A DNA stretch of 64,000 nt from Vespa crabro. Its lineage: Eukaryota; Arthropoda; Insecta; Hymenoptera; Vespidae. The stretch is taken from positions 2,683,839 to 2,747,838 of the forward strand of contig NC_060960.1 in assembly GCF_910589235.1 (NCBI RefSeq), written 5' to 3'. The notes beneath the pieces were generated by a model. The model was not told where the DNA came from. It made no database searches and was given only the letters and a program-made list of their open reading frames with translations. The position numbers were made by a program, and so were the translations under genes. Positions 32,358 through 44,714 of this stretch are shown here, piece after piece; position 1 is the first letter of the stretch; every line of letters starts with the position of its first letter.

Positions 32358-35300
32358 ATGACGGAGGACATGTTAGGTACAGATATCTGTCGAGTTTGTC
32401 GGTCAGAAGGTTTTGCAGATAGACCTCTTTTTCATCCATGTATTTGCACTGGTAGTATTAAATGGATTCATCAAGAATGTCTAGTACAGTGGATGCGATA
32501 TTCTCGGAAAGAATATTGTGAACTTTGTGGATATCGTTTTTCATTTACACCTATATATAGTCCAGACATGCCACGACGTTTACCATTAAGAGATGTTATT
32601 GGTGGTTTGTTTTCAAGTATTGTCACTGCTGTAAAATATTGGCTACATTATACCTTAGTAGCTATAGCATGGCTTGGAGTTGTTCCATTAACAGCTTGCC
32701 GGACATATAGGGCTCTCTTCAGTGGACCTCTTGATTTAGTTAGAGTAAGAAATATTTTTTGTAATAATTTGTATAAAAAAAAAACAATAATGTCATCATT
32801 TTATAATTAAATCCTATGTTTTAATTTTAGATAATGTCATTACCAATGGATATGTTATCTGCAGAAAATATATCATCAGATGTGTTTCATGGTTGCTTTG
32901 TAGTAACTTGTACATTATTTGCATTCATTGGTTTGGTATGGTTACGAGAACAAATCTTACATGCTGGTGGCCCAGATTGGTTAGAAAGGGATAATATTCA
33001 ATTACCTCCAATTGATAATCCACCTCAAGTAGTAGCTGCAGCAGCAGTTCAACAAATTCAAGAACAACAGGTAAACCAACAACAAGAAGTTCAAGATAAT
33101 AATAATGTACCACCTTTTGTTGATGATCCACTTGTACCTCAGGAGGGCGAACCCAATCATGAAGGTAATTTAATTATTTTAGAATTTACATATGAATAAA
33201 TAAATTTGAGAAAAAATTTTTGAAGAAATCGTTCCTTTTAGGTTTAGTAAATTTAGAAGCAAATATGGGACATCTTTTATATCATGAATTAGGGGATAAT
33301 AACCTAATAAATGATCCGAGAATGGAAGAAATAGAAGGTTTAGGAAGAAATGTAGAACCACAAATTCCTAATAGAGAAGAATTGAATGTGGATGCTGAAC
33401 ATCAAAATCCTGCAGTTGGTGATGGTTGGAGAGGTCAAGTACAAGTTCAAGGCGAAGGAGAAGCAGAAGAAGCCAATTGGAATCCTATGGACTGGGATAG
33501 ACCAGCAGAAGAATTAACTTGGGAACGTTTATTAGGATTGGATGGTTCACTTGTATTTTTAGAACATGTCTTCTGGGTTGTATCTTTAAATACATTATTT
33601 ATTATGGTAAGTTCTTCCGATACTCTATTGTTTGCAAAATATTTGTTCAATGTGAAATTTAAGCATATTTATAATTATTATAATTTTGTTACTTTCTTAA
33701 ATTAAAATTCAGTGTAATTTCAGGTATTTGCTTTCTGTCCTTATCATATTGGACATTTTGCTATAGCAGGATTAGGATTACAAGAACATGCTGCAGCTTC
33801 TCATTTTGAAGGCTTAGTAACTACATTGTGTGGTTATTGTGTCATTGGAGTGTGTTTAGTCGTTTTTCACACCCTTGCAGCCTTATTAGGTTTTCAACGA
33901 TCTCAAAGAATTCTAGGACTCTGTTATGTTATAGTAAAAGTTTCTCTACTTTCGGTAGTTGAAATCGGCGTGCTTCCATTAGTTTGTGGCTGGTGGCTGG
34001 ACATATGTTCATTAGCAATGTTTGACGCAACACTACGAGATAGAGAAATTTCATTTAGTCTTGCTCCTGGCACTTCTATGTTTCTTCACTGGTTATTAGG
34101 AATGATTTACATATATTATTTTGCATCATTTATACTCCTTTTACGAGAAGTTTTACGACCTGGAGTACTTTGGTTTTTGAGAAATTTAAATGATCCTGAC
34201 TTTTCTCCAATACAAGAGATGATACATCTTCCAATATTGAGACATGTACGAAGACTTGTTGCATCTGCAATAATCTTTGGTACAGCTATTTTATTAATGC
34301 TGTGGTTACCAATAAAATTATTGAGATGGGCTTGGCCAGGATTTTTGCCATATACAGTCATTGTTCAAAGTGAAGCTCAGGTAAACTTAATCTTATAAAA
34401 AATATATCAATTACATTAATCTATTTAAATTAGTATTATTTAAATAAAATATTCGATATTTAAAACTAGGTGAATGAGCTATCCTTAGAATTACTTTTAC
34501 TACAAGTCATTCTTCCTGCACTCTTGGAACAGTCTCATACACGCACATGGTTAAAAGCTCTTATAAGAGGATGGTGTCGAGTTGTTGCATGGATGCTAGA
34601 TCTTCAATCCTATCTATTAAGTGATCAAGTGGAGGAACCAGGTCAAGCTGCTCATGAGGAACCACAACATCCAGATTTGGGAGCAGCTCATCAGGCACTA
34701 ATGCAAAGAGAAAATCCAACGGGTTTCCAACCATATACTAGACCACTATGGTTTCCTGCTCGCTTGATTGGTCTTCTATTTTTTGTTTGCATTTCACTCG
34801 TTATAGCTGGTTTAATTGCTATGACTCTTCCAGCTTGGTTAGGACGAAGAGTAATGGCATTATGGATGGTTGGAGCACCTGCACCATCACCACCTGTATT
34901 ACCACCTGCATTAATTGGTTCTGGTAAATTAATATTTATAATTACAACTGATCATTATTTAATACATAAAAAGTATTAAATATATATATATATAAGGTCT
35001 GTTCAAAAAGTATTGGATCTTAATTTTTCCCGTATAAATGAAGTACGAGAATACTCCGGTAGGAAAATGTAGAGATTTTCATGTGCATACGTGAAATGTT
35101 TACCGCTCGCAGAAAATATGTCACTGGCAGTCAGCCTGTGAGTGACTAAGTAAATGTAATGAATTCTCTCCGGATTTTCATTTGTTGTAAAATAAGGCAA
35201 TAAGCAGTGTATCACTACTTTAAGGAGTGGTATAACCGCTTTAAAAATGATTATACGTCAGACAGCGAATTATATTCCAATAGACCTTTAACAAGCCAAA

Positions 35301-36668
35301 ATGACAAGATTATTGACCAAGTGTAAACTTTGGTTATGTAGGACTGTCTTGTTAGAAGAACTTGCGAATAAGATAGGGATAAGCATTAGATCGGTACATT
35401 CCACATTGGAAGAGAAATTTGAACAAGCAGAATGTCTGCAAAATTCGTGCCGAAATTGCTAACGATAAAGCAAAAGCAATTCTGTCTGCAAGTCTTGCAG
35501 GACATGTTAGACTGCGTAAATAACAACCTCGCATTTCCTAAGCACCGTGATTACTAATGGTGAGTAATAAGATCCGTAAACCAAGACGCAGTTGTCACCA
35601 TGGAAACATTTATTATCGCCGAGGCTGCAAAAAGGAATTTGACTTGAGTCAAGAGAAGACATGCGGAATGCGATGACCCAGCTGATACTTCATTTAACAA
35701 GAAGCCTTTTAGAAATACTTTCAACAATGGCAAGATTGCTAGGAGAAATGTAATCCTAAAAAGATTACTTTAGAACGGGGTTAGGATTTGAAATCTTTAA
35801 TTGGATGAATGTATTTTTTCTGACCAAAGGTCCAATACTTTTTGAACAGACTGATTAAAGATTTGATACTTTTTAAAAAAACTTTATATTTAATTTTTGT
35901 TAATAAATTATTTATTGTCTTCCAGATAGAAATGAAAGTATGACTGCTTTATTTGGAAGAGTACACGAATTATATACAGTTGCCTGTGGAACATATATAT
36001 GTTGGGTTGCAGTACGAGGTTTAGCATTAGCTTTTTCATGGCTGCCACGTGGTCGTAGGGCCATTCTTGATAGAGTGAAGCATTGGGTTATTTTAGGAAT
36101 GAAAGCTTTAGTTGCATCTGTTTTGCTTGTTGGTGTTATTCCATTATTATTTGGTCTTCTTCTTGAATTGGTTGTTGTTGTTCCATTGCGGGTGCCTTTA
36201 GAACAAAATCCTGTTCCTTTCATATGGCAAGACTGGGCATTAGGAGTTCTGTATACAAAAATAGCAACTGCTCTGACTATGATGGGCCCTGATTGGAGAA
36301 TACGTTTAGCAATTGAAAGAGCATATAATGAAGGAATAAGAGAAATGGATTTAAAATTTATAATTACAGAATTAGCAGCACCAGTTATATGTTGTTTTGG
36401 TCTTGCCCTTGCTGTTCCTTATGCTGTGGCCTATGGAATAGTGCCATTACTCGTTACCAATCTTCAAACACAGATACTTATTGCTAGACGTTTATACCCT
36501 TTCTTACTCCTAGTAAGTTTGGTTTGTATAGTCATTTGCTTTCAGATACGTCAATTTAAGAAATTATATGAACATATTAAAAATGACAAGTATCTTGTGG
36601 GTCAGAGACTTGTAAATTATGAACACCGTAATAAACCGCAGCCTCCGCAATCACAAAGATCAAGCTAA
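32358..36668 (+). CDS. MARCH6: E3 ubiquitin ligase MARCH6 (TEB4/Doa10)
   Basis: Six exons in phase: 32358-32744, 32831-33164, 33242-33606, 33724-34380, 34470-34923 and 35926-36668, giving 979 aa (human 910). The N-terminal RING-CH finger has the C4HC3 set Cys11, Cys14, Cys28, Cys30, His38, Cys41, Cys54 and Cys57 (for example CICTGSIKWIHQECLVQWMR). Numerous hydrophobic segments follow, as in the multi-pass ER ligase that degrades ER and cytosolic substrates and sterol-pathway enzymes. An acidic, Gln/Asn-rich cytosolic loop lies in the second and third exons. The C-terminal block (LFGRVHELYTVACGTYICW to ALAVPYAVAYG) is well conserved. The fifth intron carries a decayed mariner element. Confidence 0.96.
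34997..35851. mobile_element. Decayed Tc1/mariner element in MARCH6 intron 5
   Basis: Matching inverted ends start GTCTGTTCAAAAAGTATTGG at 34997 and its reverse complement ends at 35851. The interior, about 855 bp in total, still carries plus-strand traces of a mariner transposase N-terminal half spread over shifted frames: FKEWYNRFKN, then GISIRSVH, then AKFVPKLLT and QDMLDCVNN. Stops and frameshifts interrupt it and the catalytic C-terminal half is missing or unrecognisable. It is a dead copy; spliced out, it should not affect the host protein. Confidence 0.88.
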
Positions 36669-36826
36669 CGCCATCAGTAAATATTATTGTACTTAGGGTG
36701 AAAGGAGTCTTAGGATTAGCTTCATGTACATTCTTTAACATGTTTAATTATGACGAATATGATGATAAGTTAAGTAAACTATGCTTTAATTCCTAATATT
36801 ATAATTTATTGATGTAAGCGATACTC

Positions 36827-36832
36827 AATAAA
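36827..36832 (+). terminator. Poly(A) signal AATAAA for MARCH6
   Basis: AATAAA about 160 bases after the MARCH6 stop. Confidence 0.5.
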
Positions 36833-39800
36833 TCAAAAAAATTGTTATTTAAATGTATCGCTTTTGAGTTGGATGCATATATTTCTAAACTTTGTATCAT
36901 GAAACAAATTATACTAATTACTGTTCATCATTATGTGATTATGAAAAATTCTATTTTGACTTTATTTTTAATCTTGCATATTAATCTGAAATAAGTGGAT
37001 AATTGAAAATAAAATGCAATATGACATTTTTCATGACTGACATGATATAAAATGATTTATCATAAATCTTTCTAAATTATAATAATGAATTTGAAAGTTC
37101 AATATAATCAAATTAGATGGACAAATTTAACCTATTTAAATTTAACTATTCGTCGGTATTTTTTCCTGTGTTGTGTAAGAAAATTAAATTAAAAGAGTCA
37201 AATATTTTCACAAAACATGTAAACCAATAAAATAAAATATTATTATTAAAAATTTATCTTCTCGTATTTTTCTTATGAATATTAAAAATAATTATAATTA
37301 TTATGGGACATTTCTTTATTAAATTTAATAATTATCAGGATTTCAATGTAAATGATATTAAGGCTGTTTATCATCTTTGACCCATTGTTAAATAAAAATT
37401 TTCAAATTTAAGTCGTCGTTGGCAATCCCTATTAAGAAAACAAGTACATCAATGATTTTAATAATTTTCGACTTGGTTATCTTTCGTATTTCTAACAGTA
37501 AACATATCTATCTTGACATACTTGAATAATTAGTACTTTTTAATAGTATACAAATTTTACTCTCATTACCAATCAGTGATGTAAACAATATAACGAAGAA
37601 AAAAAAGTTTGAATGATTTTGACGATGACAAAATAATCAATGTACTAGTTAAATCTCAAACAGTAAAAATTCCAGCTCTCTCATTTTGTAAACAATTCTT
37701 TCGAATATTTAACATTCATTTAAAATTTGTATTGTACTGTAGTGTACTGTAATAATAGTAATAATTTTATAAGAACATTATAATTTTATAATAATACATT
37801 AATATTATAATAATCAAAATAAACATAAGCATTATAATATTACAATAATCAAGTCTATAAAATTTTTTAAAGCAATTCATTTTCTTTTTTTATTTAAACG
37901 TCACAACATTAAAATAATTTTAATTTTAAGTGTTAATCGGTACGAATTTTAATATGCGTTTTCATTAAACAATAACGAAAAAAAAGGTTTTGAACAGATG
38001 AGAAACAATTAGTTATATAAAAATAATTTATAGTAAACAAGTCAGTATATTTTTTCAAACATTGCATAACTCGTAATACGGGTTAAATATCAAATAATTT
38101 AAATTTAATATTGCAAATACGGGGTTGTTGTATATATTTACTATCAAGAAAAACAAACTCTCGACTGATTTTGACAATTATTGAAATAGTTTTCCTTTTG
38201 CATTCCAACGAGTAAAAGTTGAAATTTTCTATTTAAATAATAATATATTCGCATAAACATTACATAGCTTCTAATACGTATTAAAAATATTTCTAATTTA
38301 ATATTTCTGTAGACGTAAGTTTTGAACTTGAAGTCGTTGACTGCATGTTGCCGAAATTGTTTTCTTTTGCATTCCAATGAGTAAACATTGAAATTCTCTC
38401 CTTTTATATAGGTAAGCTTAGACAATTTATAATTTCGCTAATTTTTTAATTATTTGAACAATCTATAAGTACGCGAAGTATAATAAGCTAATATTTAAAC
38501 AAAAGTATGTAAAAATTTATTTAATGGCAAATAACCTAAAAAAATCTTAATATAAAATTTCAATACCTCAAAATAATAAAATAAACTAATGTTTAAACAA
38601 TAGTATATTTATTTCAATATTTCTCGGCTCGAAACACATGTTAAATATAAAATAGAACTAAATTAATATTTAAATAGTGTTAAAATTTAAATCTGCGTTT
38701 GTTACTTATTTAAGTAAACAAATACAAACTTTTCGCTGACTTTGACTCTTATGGAAACAGTTTTGTTTTGAATTCCGAAGAGTAAAAACATCGAAACAGT
38801 CTCTTTTCTGATGGATAAGTTTAAATAAATCATATTTTCGATTATTTTAAAATTATTTAAGCAATTTGAAGTGCGCGAAGTATGCTATTTCATATTATAA
38901 TGTTGATAGATAAATTTATTCGTCATATATGTGTATAAAAAATGTATATAAGAAATAGATAATGCGATAGTATTAAGTTAAGATAGTATTAAGTCGACCA
39001 TATTGTATGCACATTGGTTCAAATTTTTATATAGAATAACAAAATTTTTTTGATTAGATGAAATATGGAATGGTTCTTTACCACTTTTCGATCAAGATAA
39101 ATGGATCCGTGGTACTATCGATTTTTCAGGCTTTCTTCCAAAAGACATTGAACATAATTGAGATTTTATTTGATTTTAAGAGAATAATAATATAAAAGTA
39201 AAATAATCTTTAGATCGTAAATATTTTAATGTCTATTTCAATAGTATCTTGGGTCTCTAGATGCAGCAACCTCCACGTGGTGAGACCTGGGTCGGTATTA
39301 CTTGCTATGTATCGAAATTCGATCTAATATAAGTATTACCGGGCGAATGGCTGCATATTTTAATATATTTTCAAAATCCTTTTAATCTAATTCTGATTAA
39401 ATATTAAAGTACGTAATAAATAACTTTGTTTATGCAATAAAATAATTTTTAATAATGTAACTCGAAAACAATGTTTATATGAACTTTTTTCTTATTTTAG
39501 TGTATAGAATCCATTTTTATCTTATTTAACAGATCATAAGTATTCATTATAAAATTTATTTGTATATTTTTATACATAAATCGTCAGTATATAATAAAAT
39601 TTTTCTATACTACAAGAAAAGAATCTTTTATGTGCAAAATATAGTAAAAGATCTTAAATCAAATTATTTGAAGATTTTCAAAATATAATAAAAAAATACT
39701 TTAATATTTTTTGTCTTCTATCAAATTTAAATAATTATAGGTTTTTTATAACATTTTAAAAATGAATCGATTTTTTTCTTGTCAATAACATAAAATGATA

Positions 39801-39882
39801 TTTTAAATGTATAGTTCAAAGTTTCTTGTATAAAAACATCTGCTTATTTATAAATACATTATACATATAAAAATTAAATATA
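36833..39882. other. Convergent spacer between MARCH6 and DIS3L2
   Basis: About 3 kb of AT-rich DNA. It contains the three-copy degenerate repeat at about 38100-38830 and a short GC-rich hairpin-forming stretch at 39251-39292. No protein-coding exon is supported. Confidence 0.6.
38100..38890. repeat. Three degenerate copies of a long repeat
   Basis: The landmark GCATTCCAACGAGTAAAAGT occurs near 38199 and recurs in diverged form near 38370 (GCATTCCAATGAGTAAACA) and 38770 (GAATTCCGAAGAGTAAAAAC). Each is preceded by GACTTTGAC- or GATTTTGAC-like sequence and an AAAxxxTTTTxxTTTT stretch and followed by TTGAAA(T/C)TCTC-like sequence. A second shared motif, GCGAAGTAT, lies at about 38474 and 38874. 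Spacing is irregular (about 170 and 400 bases). Confidence 0.6.
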
Positions 39883-39918
39883 TTATACCCATTTAACAGT
39901 CAAGATTTTTGATTGGTT
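39883..39918 (-). other. Candidate alternative last exon of DIS3L2
   Basis: An acceptor (ACTTTTAG) precedes a 36-base open stretch, phase 0, that encodes NQSKILTVKWV and a stop. Splicing from the donor-like site at 40135 would replace five residues by these eleven. Support is only splice-signal and phase agreement. Confidence 0.2.
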
Positions 39919-40120
39919 CTAAAAGTATAGTATTTAATCGAAAATAATTAGGATGTTTATTGATTTTTAAATGTACTATTGAAAAAGTAGTTATTACCTA
40001 AAACATAATATTAAACAATAATATACATTTTAAAATAATTAATGCTAATTATTGTCATTTTCATTAATCCACTATAAAATCTCTATATTTATTCGAGATA
40101 GAAGGAATTATTAACTATTT

Positions 40121-43100
40121 TCAGTAACTACATACCTGAGTAATATGGGATTCTTTCCAAGTTATAGTTAATATTGGAACTGAATGTTCAGTTTTATATT
40201 CAATTGTTATTCTATTTTTTATTTCCTTTAATTCCACTTTTACTTTAATTCCAGTATCGCATAGAATAGCTTCTATATAATATTGTTTGACATCCAATAC
40301 AATACCAATAACAGTCATTGATCCTATCATATTTATTAAACATGTAAAATATAATTCTCTAACTTGTTCCTCGGCACGTTTTGCATAATATTTGCGCCAA
40401 TTACAGTTTTTTGCTATTCTGTAAAAAATTATTAATATAAAATTGTAATTTTTAATCCCAATATACACGACAAGAAGAAAATTGTCTCTCTCTCTTTTCT
40501 TTATTTCATATACTTTATATTTATAAACTAATTAAAATATATGTTTTGATTTATTTCTCTTACTTAGAACATAATTCAGAACTCCAATTTTGAGCTAGTT
40601 CTACATTTAAAGATATAGTAGAATGAAGTAATCGATGAACAACACAATCAGGATATCTTCGAATAGGAGAAGTAAAATGAGTATAATATGGTACATTTAG
40701 TGCATAATGCCGTAAATCATCTACTTGCGTAACTTTAGATGAACGATATTTAGCACGCTAAAATAAATTAAAGGAAATAAATCATAAAAATAATAAAAAA
40801 TATTACATTTCATAAAAGAAAAAATATATATAATATTCTTCCAAATCTTACTGTCATTGCTTTCAAACAAAGATTATTAATAACCATCAATCTATATCTT
40901 GTTAAATACATATATGCTTCAGATTCCAATTCTATGCACGATTCATAGCGTTTAATACTACTATATAAATCTCCAGAAGATGCAATATCTAAGTGTATTC
41001 CAAACCTTTGAAGAAGATTTCGAGTTAAAGTCAAAAAACGTTCGGAAGGATAACTATGGCTTCTCAGCAAAGCATATTCAGGCATTGTTTTATATAAGTG
41101 AGTTGCAACAGTCATATTAGCTAATAACATGAATTCTTCTATAAGCCTGAAATTATTTTTATTACATCAATCTATTTATAATAATTTCTCAAACTTTTAA
41201 TTAGTATACCTGTTGCTGTCTATATTTTCCAAAATATCATAAGATGTAGGTAATCCAGATGTTTTATTAAATAAAATATGTAATTTTGGTTGATCTATTT
41301 TAAGAGCACCATTTGCATATCTTCTAATTCTCATTTGTTCAGATAAATTATGTAAATTTTTAATCACTTCACAAATTTGAAATAATGTAAAATTTCCCTT
41401 TATATCTAATGTATCGTCAATATTAGGATATTCAGGATTGTCAATTATGTTTTGAGCTTGTTTATATGTCATTTGACAACACGAATTAATTATAGTTTTT
41501 GCAAAATGATGTTTTACGATTTGGGCATCAGGTGTTATTTCCCAAATAACAGAAAAGGTTAATTTGTTTTCACCAGGTAAAAGAGAACACAATTTACATA
41601 ATTCCTGTGGCATCATGTGATAAACTTGATTAACTAAATATACTGTTGTAGCACGTTTAGCAACTTCCATATCCAATGGAGAGGAATATTTTAAATAATG
41701 GGTTACATCTGAAATATGTACTCCTACCTAAATAACACAATAACAATATCAGTAATATAATTATTAATTATACAAATTAAACAAATTAAAAAAATACTGT
41801 ATTGAATTTTACAAATAATACAATTTTTATATATTAATTATATTTACCTCATAGTTTCCATTTTTTAAAACCGTACAAGAAACAGCATCATCTAAATCAA
41901 CTGCAGTCGCAGGATCAATAGTGAATATACAAACATTCCTCCAATCTTCTCTTTCGTTAATGTCCATTGAAGTCAAAATATTTTCTGCAGATGGTAATTC
42001 TTTCAACAATTCCTTATTGAAAGGCTCTATGTTTATATCATTTTCAAGTAATATAGCATTAAGTTCTACTTCCATGTCACCTGCAGTGCCAAGCATATGT
42101 TCAATTTTCCTATGAAAATTATAATAATATTTATTATATATAAATATAAACTATAAAATATATATCAAAATACTAATTAAAAAGTATATATATATCATAT
42201 ACATTAAAACAAAAATTCAAGTAATAAATAAATTATAAAATTCAGAAAAAACTGTATGCTATGTAAAATAAAGAAAGATATCTATAAGTTCTATATAAAA
42301 AAAATAAATAAAAATATACCCAACAGCATATGATGGCTTTTTCCAAGCAGTAATGTTAACAAGAAATAAAATTTCTTTGAATAAAGATGGCTTAATATTA
42401 TAAATTTCTGGTAGTGTATTTAAATGTATTTTAATCATTGGCAATCTGATATCTCTTGGTTGTAGTAATACTATTGAATCAGATTGTTTTAAAATTCCAA
42501 CTGCTTTCCTTGGGTGTATTCTTTCTAATATACAAACAATTGTACCAGTCTTTTGTTTTTGTTCATTAGTACCTTTGTGCCATTTTTCTTCTTCATTTAT
42601 TCTGGCTACTACTAAGTCTCCATCAAAAGCACGGTTTCTATCACATAGACCAATAATTAATAAATCATTTTCTCCATTAGGCATATTTATGTAAGCATGT
42701 GTACCAAATGTGGGGTTGATACGCAAAGAACCTTCTACGTATTTCAAATTTGTTGGGTCTTGTGATTTTAATAATTTTTTCATTTCAGTAATTGGTATAA
42801 ACTTTTGGAATTTATCTTCTAATTTTATAGGTTTTACAAATTTCTGCAATTTTTTTATAGATTTTTGTTTTTGTTCACACAAATTATTTGATGAAGCTTT
42901 CCCATTGTGTGATAACATATTGCATTTTATAGGTATCAATGTATCCTTTTTTTGTTTTATCTTATCATTAATTTCCTTTTCACTTAGAGTTATATGTCTT
43001 TTTCTTGGTTGTGGTTTTACCTGTACATAAATTATAAATATGTTATCAATTTTACAACATAATTCTAATGTATATGTACTTATATACTGATTAATTTATA

Positions 43101-43225
43101 TTTTAAGCAAATTATTTTAATATATCATTTGATTTGTAAATATTTTATTTCTGAATATTTGTATATACAAATCATATTTATAGCAGACATTAATGACATG
43201 AAAATACATTGTAACAATAACAACG

Positions 43226-43297
<72 letters not shown>

Positions 43298-43694
43298 GTA
43301 ATATTTAAACTAACTTATTATATAGTTTAAAAAAAAATCAGACCTTTTTTATAAAAAGTTTATCAGATTCTTTCTGTAAAGATGGAAAAACATTTGGTTT
43401 TATGTTTATATCATTTTTATTCATTTTTCTCGTTCTATTTTGTTCATCCGCAACAGAAATACGTGATTTGGTCATATTTTGTGGAAATTTTTTTGTACTG
43501 TTATCTTGAATAAATTTTATAAAGTTTTTTTTCCTTTTTAAACGCTTTGGTTCATTTTGTATAGACAATTTAAAGAATTCTGACAAAATTGGTTCAATAT
43601 CTTCATATTTTTCTTCATTTATTTTTTTTTTATAATATTGATTTCTCTGTCGTTCACGTTTTGTCTTAATAACAGATTCTAATTTGCTAGTCAT
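40121..43694 (-). CDS. DIS3L2: DIS3-like exonuclease 2 (DIS3L2)
   Basis: Seven exons in phase: 43694-43344, 43020-42320, 42109-41848, 41727-41210, 41146-40852, 40757-40564 and 40418-40121, giving 872 aa (human 885). A Lys-rich N-terminus precedes the cold-shock domains (YVEGSLRINPTFGTHAYI, CDRNRAFDGDLVVARINEEE). The RNB catalytic core has TIDPATAVDLDDAVS with Asp416, Asp422, Asp424 and Asp425 as the metal-binding set, then VGVHISDVTHYL, NKLTFSVIWEI, LIEEFMLLANM and YTHFTSPIRRYPDCVVHRLL. A C-terminal S1 domain follows. It is a cytoplasmic 3'-5' exonuclease for uridylated RNAs such as pre-let-7. There is no PIN domain, which separates it from DIS3. The first donor (GTCTGA) is weak. The stop lies only 12 bases after a good donor-like CAG/GTATGT at 40135, so an alternative last exon is possible. 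Confidence 0.93.
43217..43297. repeat. (AAT)n trinucleotide microsatellite
   Basis: About 26 AAT units in DIS3L2 intron 1. Confidence 0.97.
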
Positions 43695-44704
43695 GATTTA
43701 AATATTATAAGATAATTATAAAAACGTTATATTAATTTTTTACATATTACAAAATACAATGGTTATAAGATAATAGGTAAATGTATTCCGTGCACGCACT
43801 TCTCCGTAATATTTTTAAATAATTCTTTTATAACGAGTGTTTTACGTAATTCAAAAAATCCAAATTTTATGTATTTATTTTCACATATAAAATCCGATCT
43901 CGTGTATCCATTATTTATCAAAAGTGAAAAAAAATTACAAAACAGCGTCGAGTACGAAACAAACAAAACTTAACGTATGCTTAATAATAATGTCTTTCCG
44001 CATTGATGGCGTTAGTATCGTTAGTATTCGTACTTATCGGCAATTAAATGATTCTTTTTATTATTTTATCATTTATTATCTTAATGAAATTGAAGATAAA
44101 AAGATTACATGTTGTTTCTTTACCAATAGATATTTAAGATTGTATAAGGCACGACAAAATAAACTACTACGATTTTATCAGTAAATTTTATCAGCAGTTG
44201 TTAAGGAGATTCACTATTTATTTTTTGCAAGGGTTTATATCATGAATTCTCACGATCAAAATTTTAATTTTAAAATGAAACCTTGTTCATTAAATCGTTC
44301 AAGAATTACGCCTGTACTTATTGTCGGTGTAAACCATTATAAAATGGAAGAAATGATGCCTTTATCCATAAATTTTTGATATAAGGTTATATGATTTTTG
44401 AAAATAACATAAACTTTTCTAAAACTTGCTTGATAGAATATTTAAATATATTTTAATAAAATTTATCCAAAGAGGATAATGTGAAAATACATCGATAAAT
44501 AGTTATACAAGACAGTATAAGTCAAAATAAATTTATATATAAATACAATGATTAATATACTAGTCTTATACATGATTCAAAATTTACATTATATTCATAA
44601 AAAATCATTCATAAAAATATATCTACATTGCCAAGAAATTAATAAGTACAGTGTGATGTTGTATGTTATACAATTTTGTCATATAAATAATATTAGTAAA
44701 TATT
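43695..44704. other. Spacer between Relish 3' end and DIS3L2 start
   Basis: About 1 kb; both genes run leftward, so it contains the Relish 3' flank and the DIS3L2 promoter. The 86-codon plus frame at 43924-44184 is unsupported. Confidence 0.55.
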
Positions 44705-44710
44705 TTTATT
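44705..44710 (-). terminator. Poly(A)-type AATAAA just after the Relish stop
   Basis: AATAAA on the minus strand begins four bases after the stop codon, followed by more AT-rich hexamers. It may be too close to be the one used. Confidence 0.3.
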
Positions 44711-44714
44711 TTCT

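Noticed and set aside
32925..33131. Minus-strand frames opposite MARCH6 exons
   Set aside because: Shadow of the coding strand; the plus strand has conserved MARCH6 sequence and consistent splicing.
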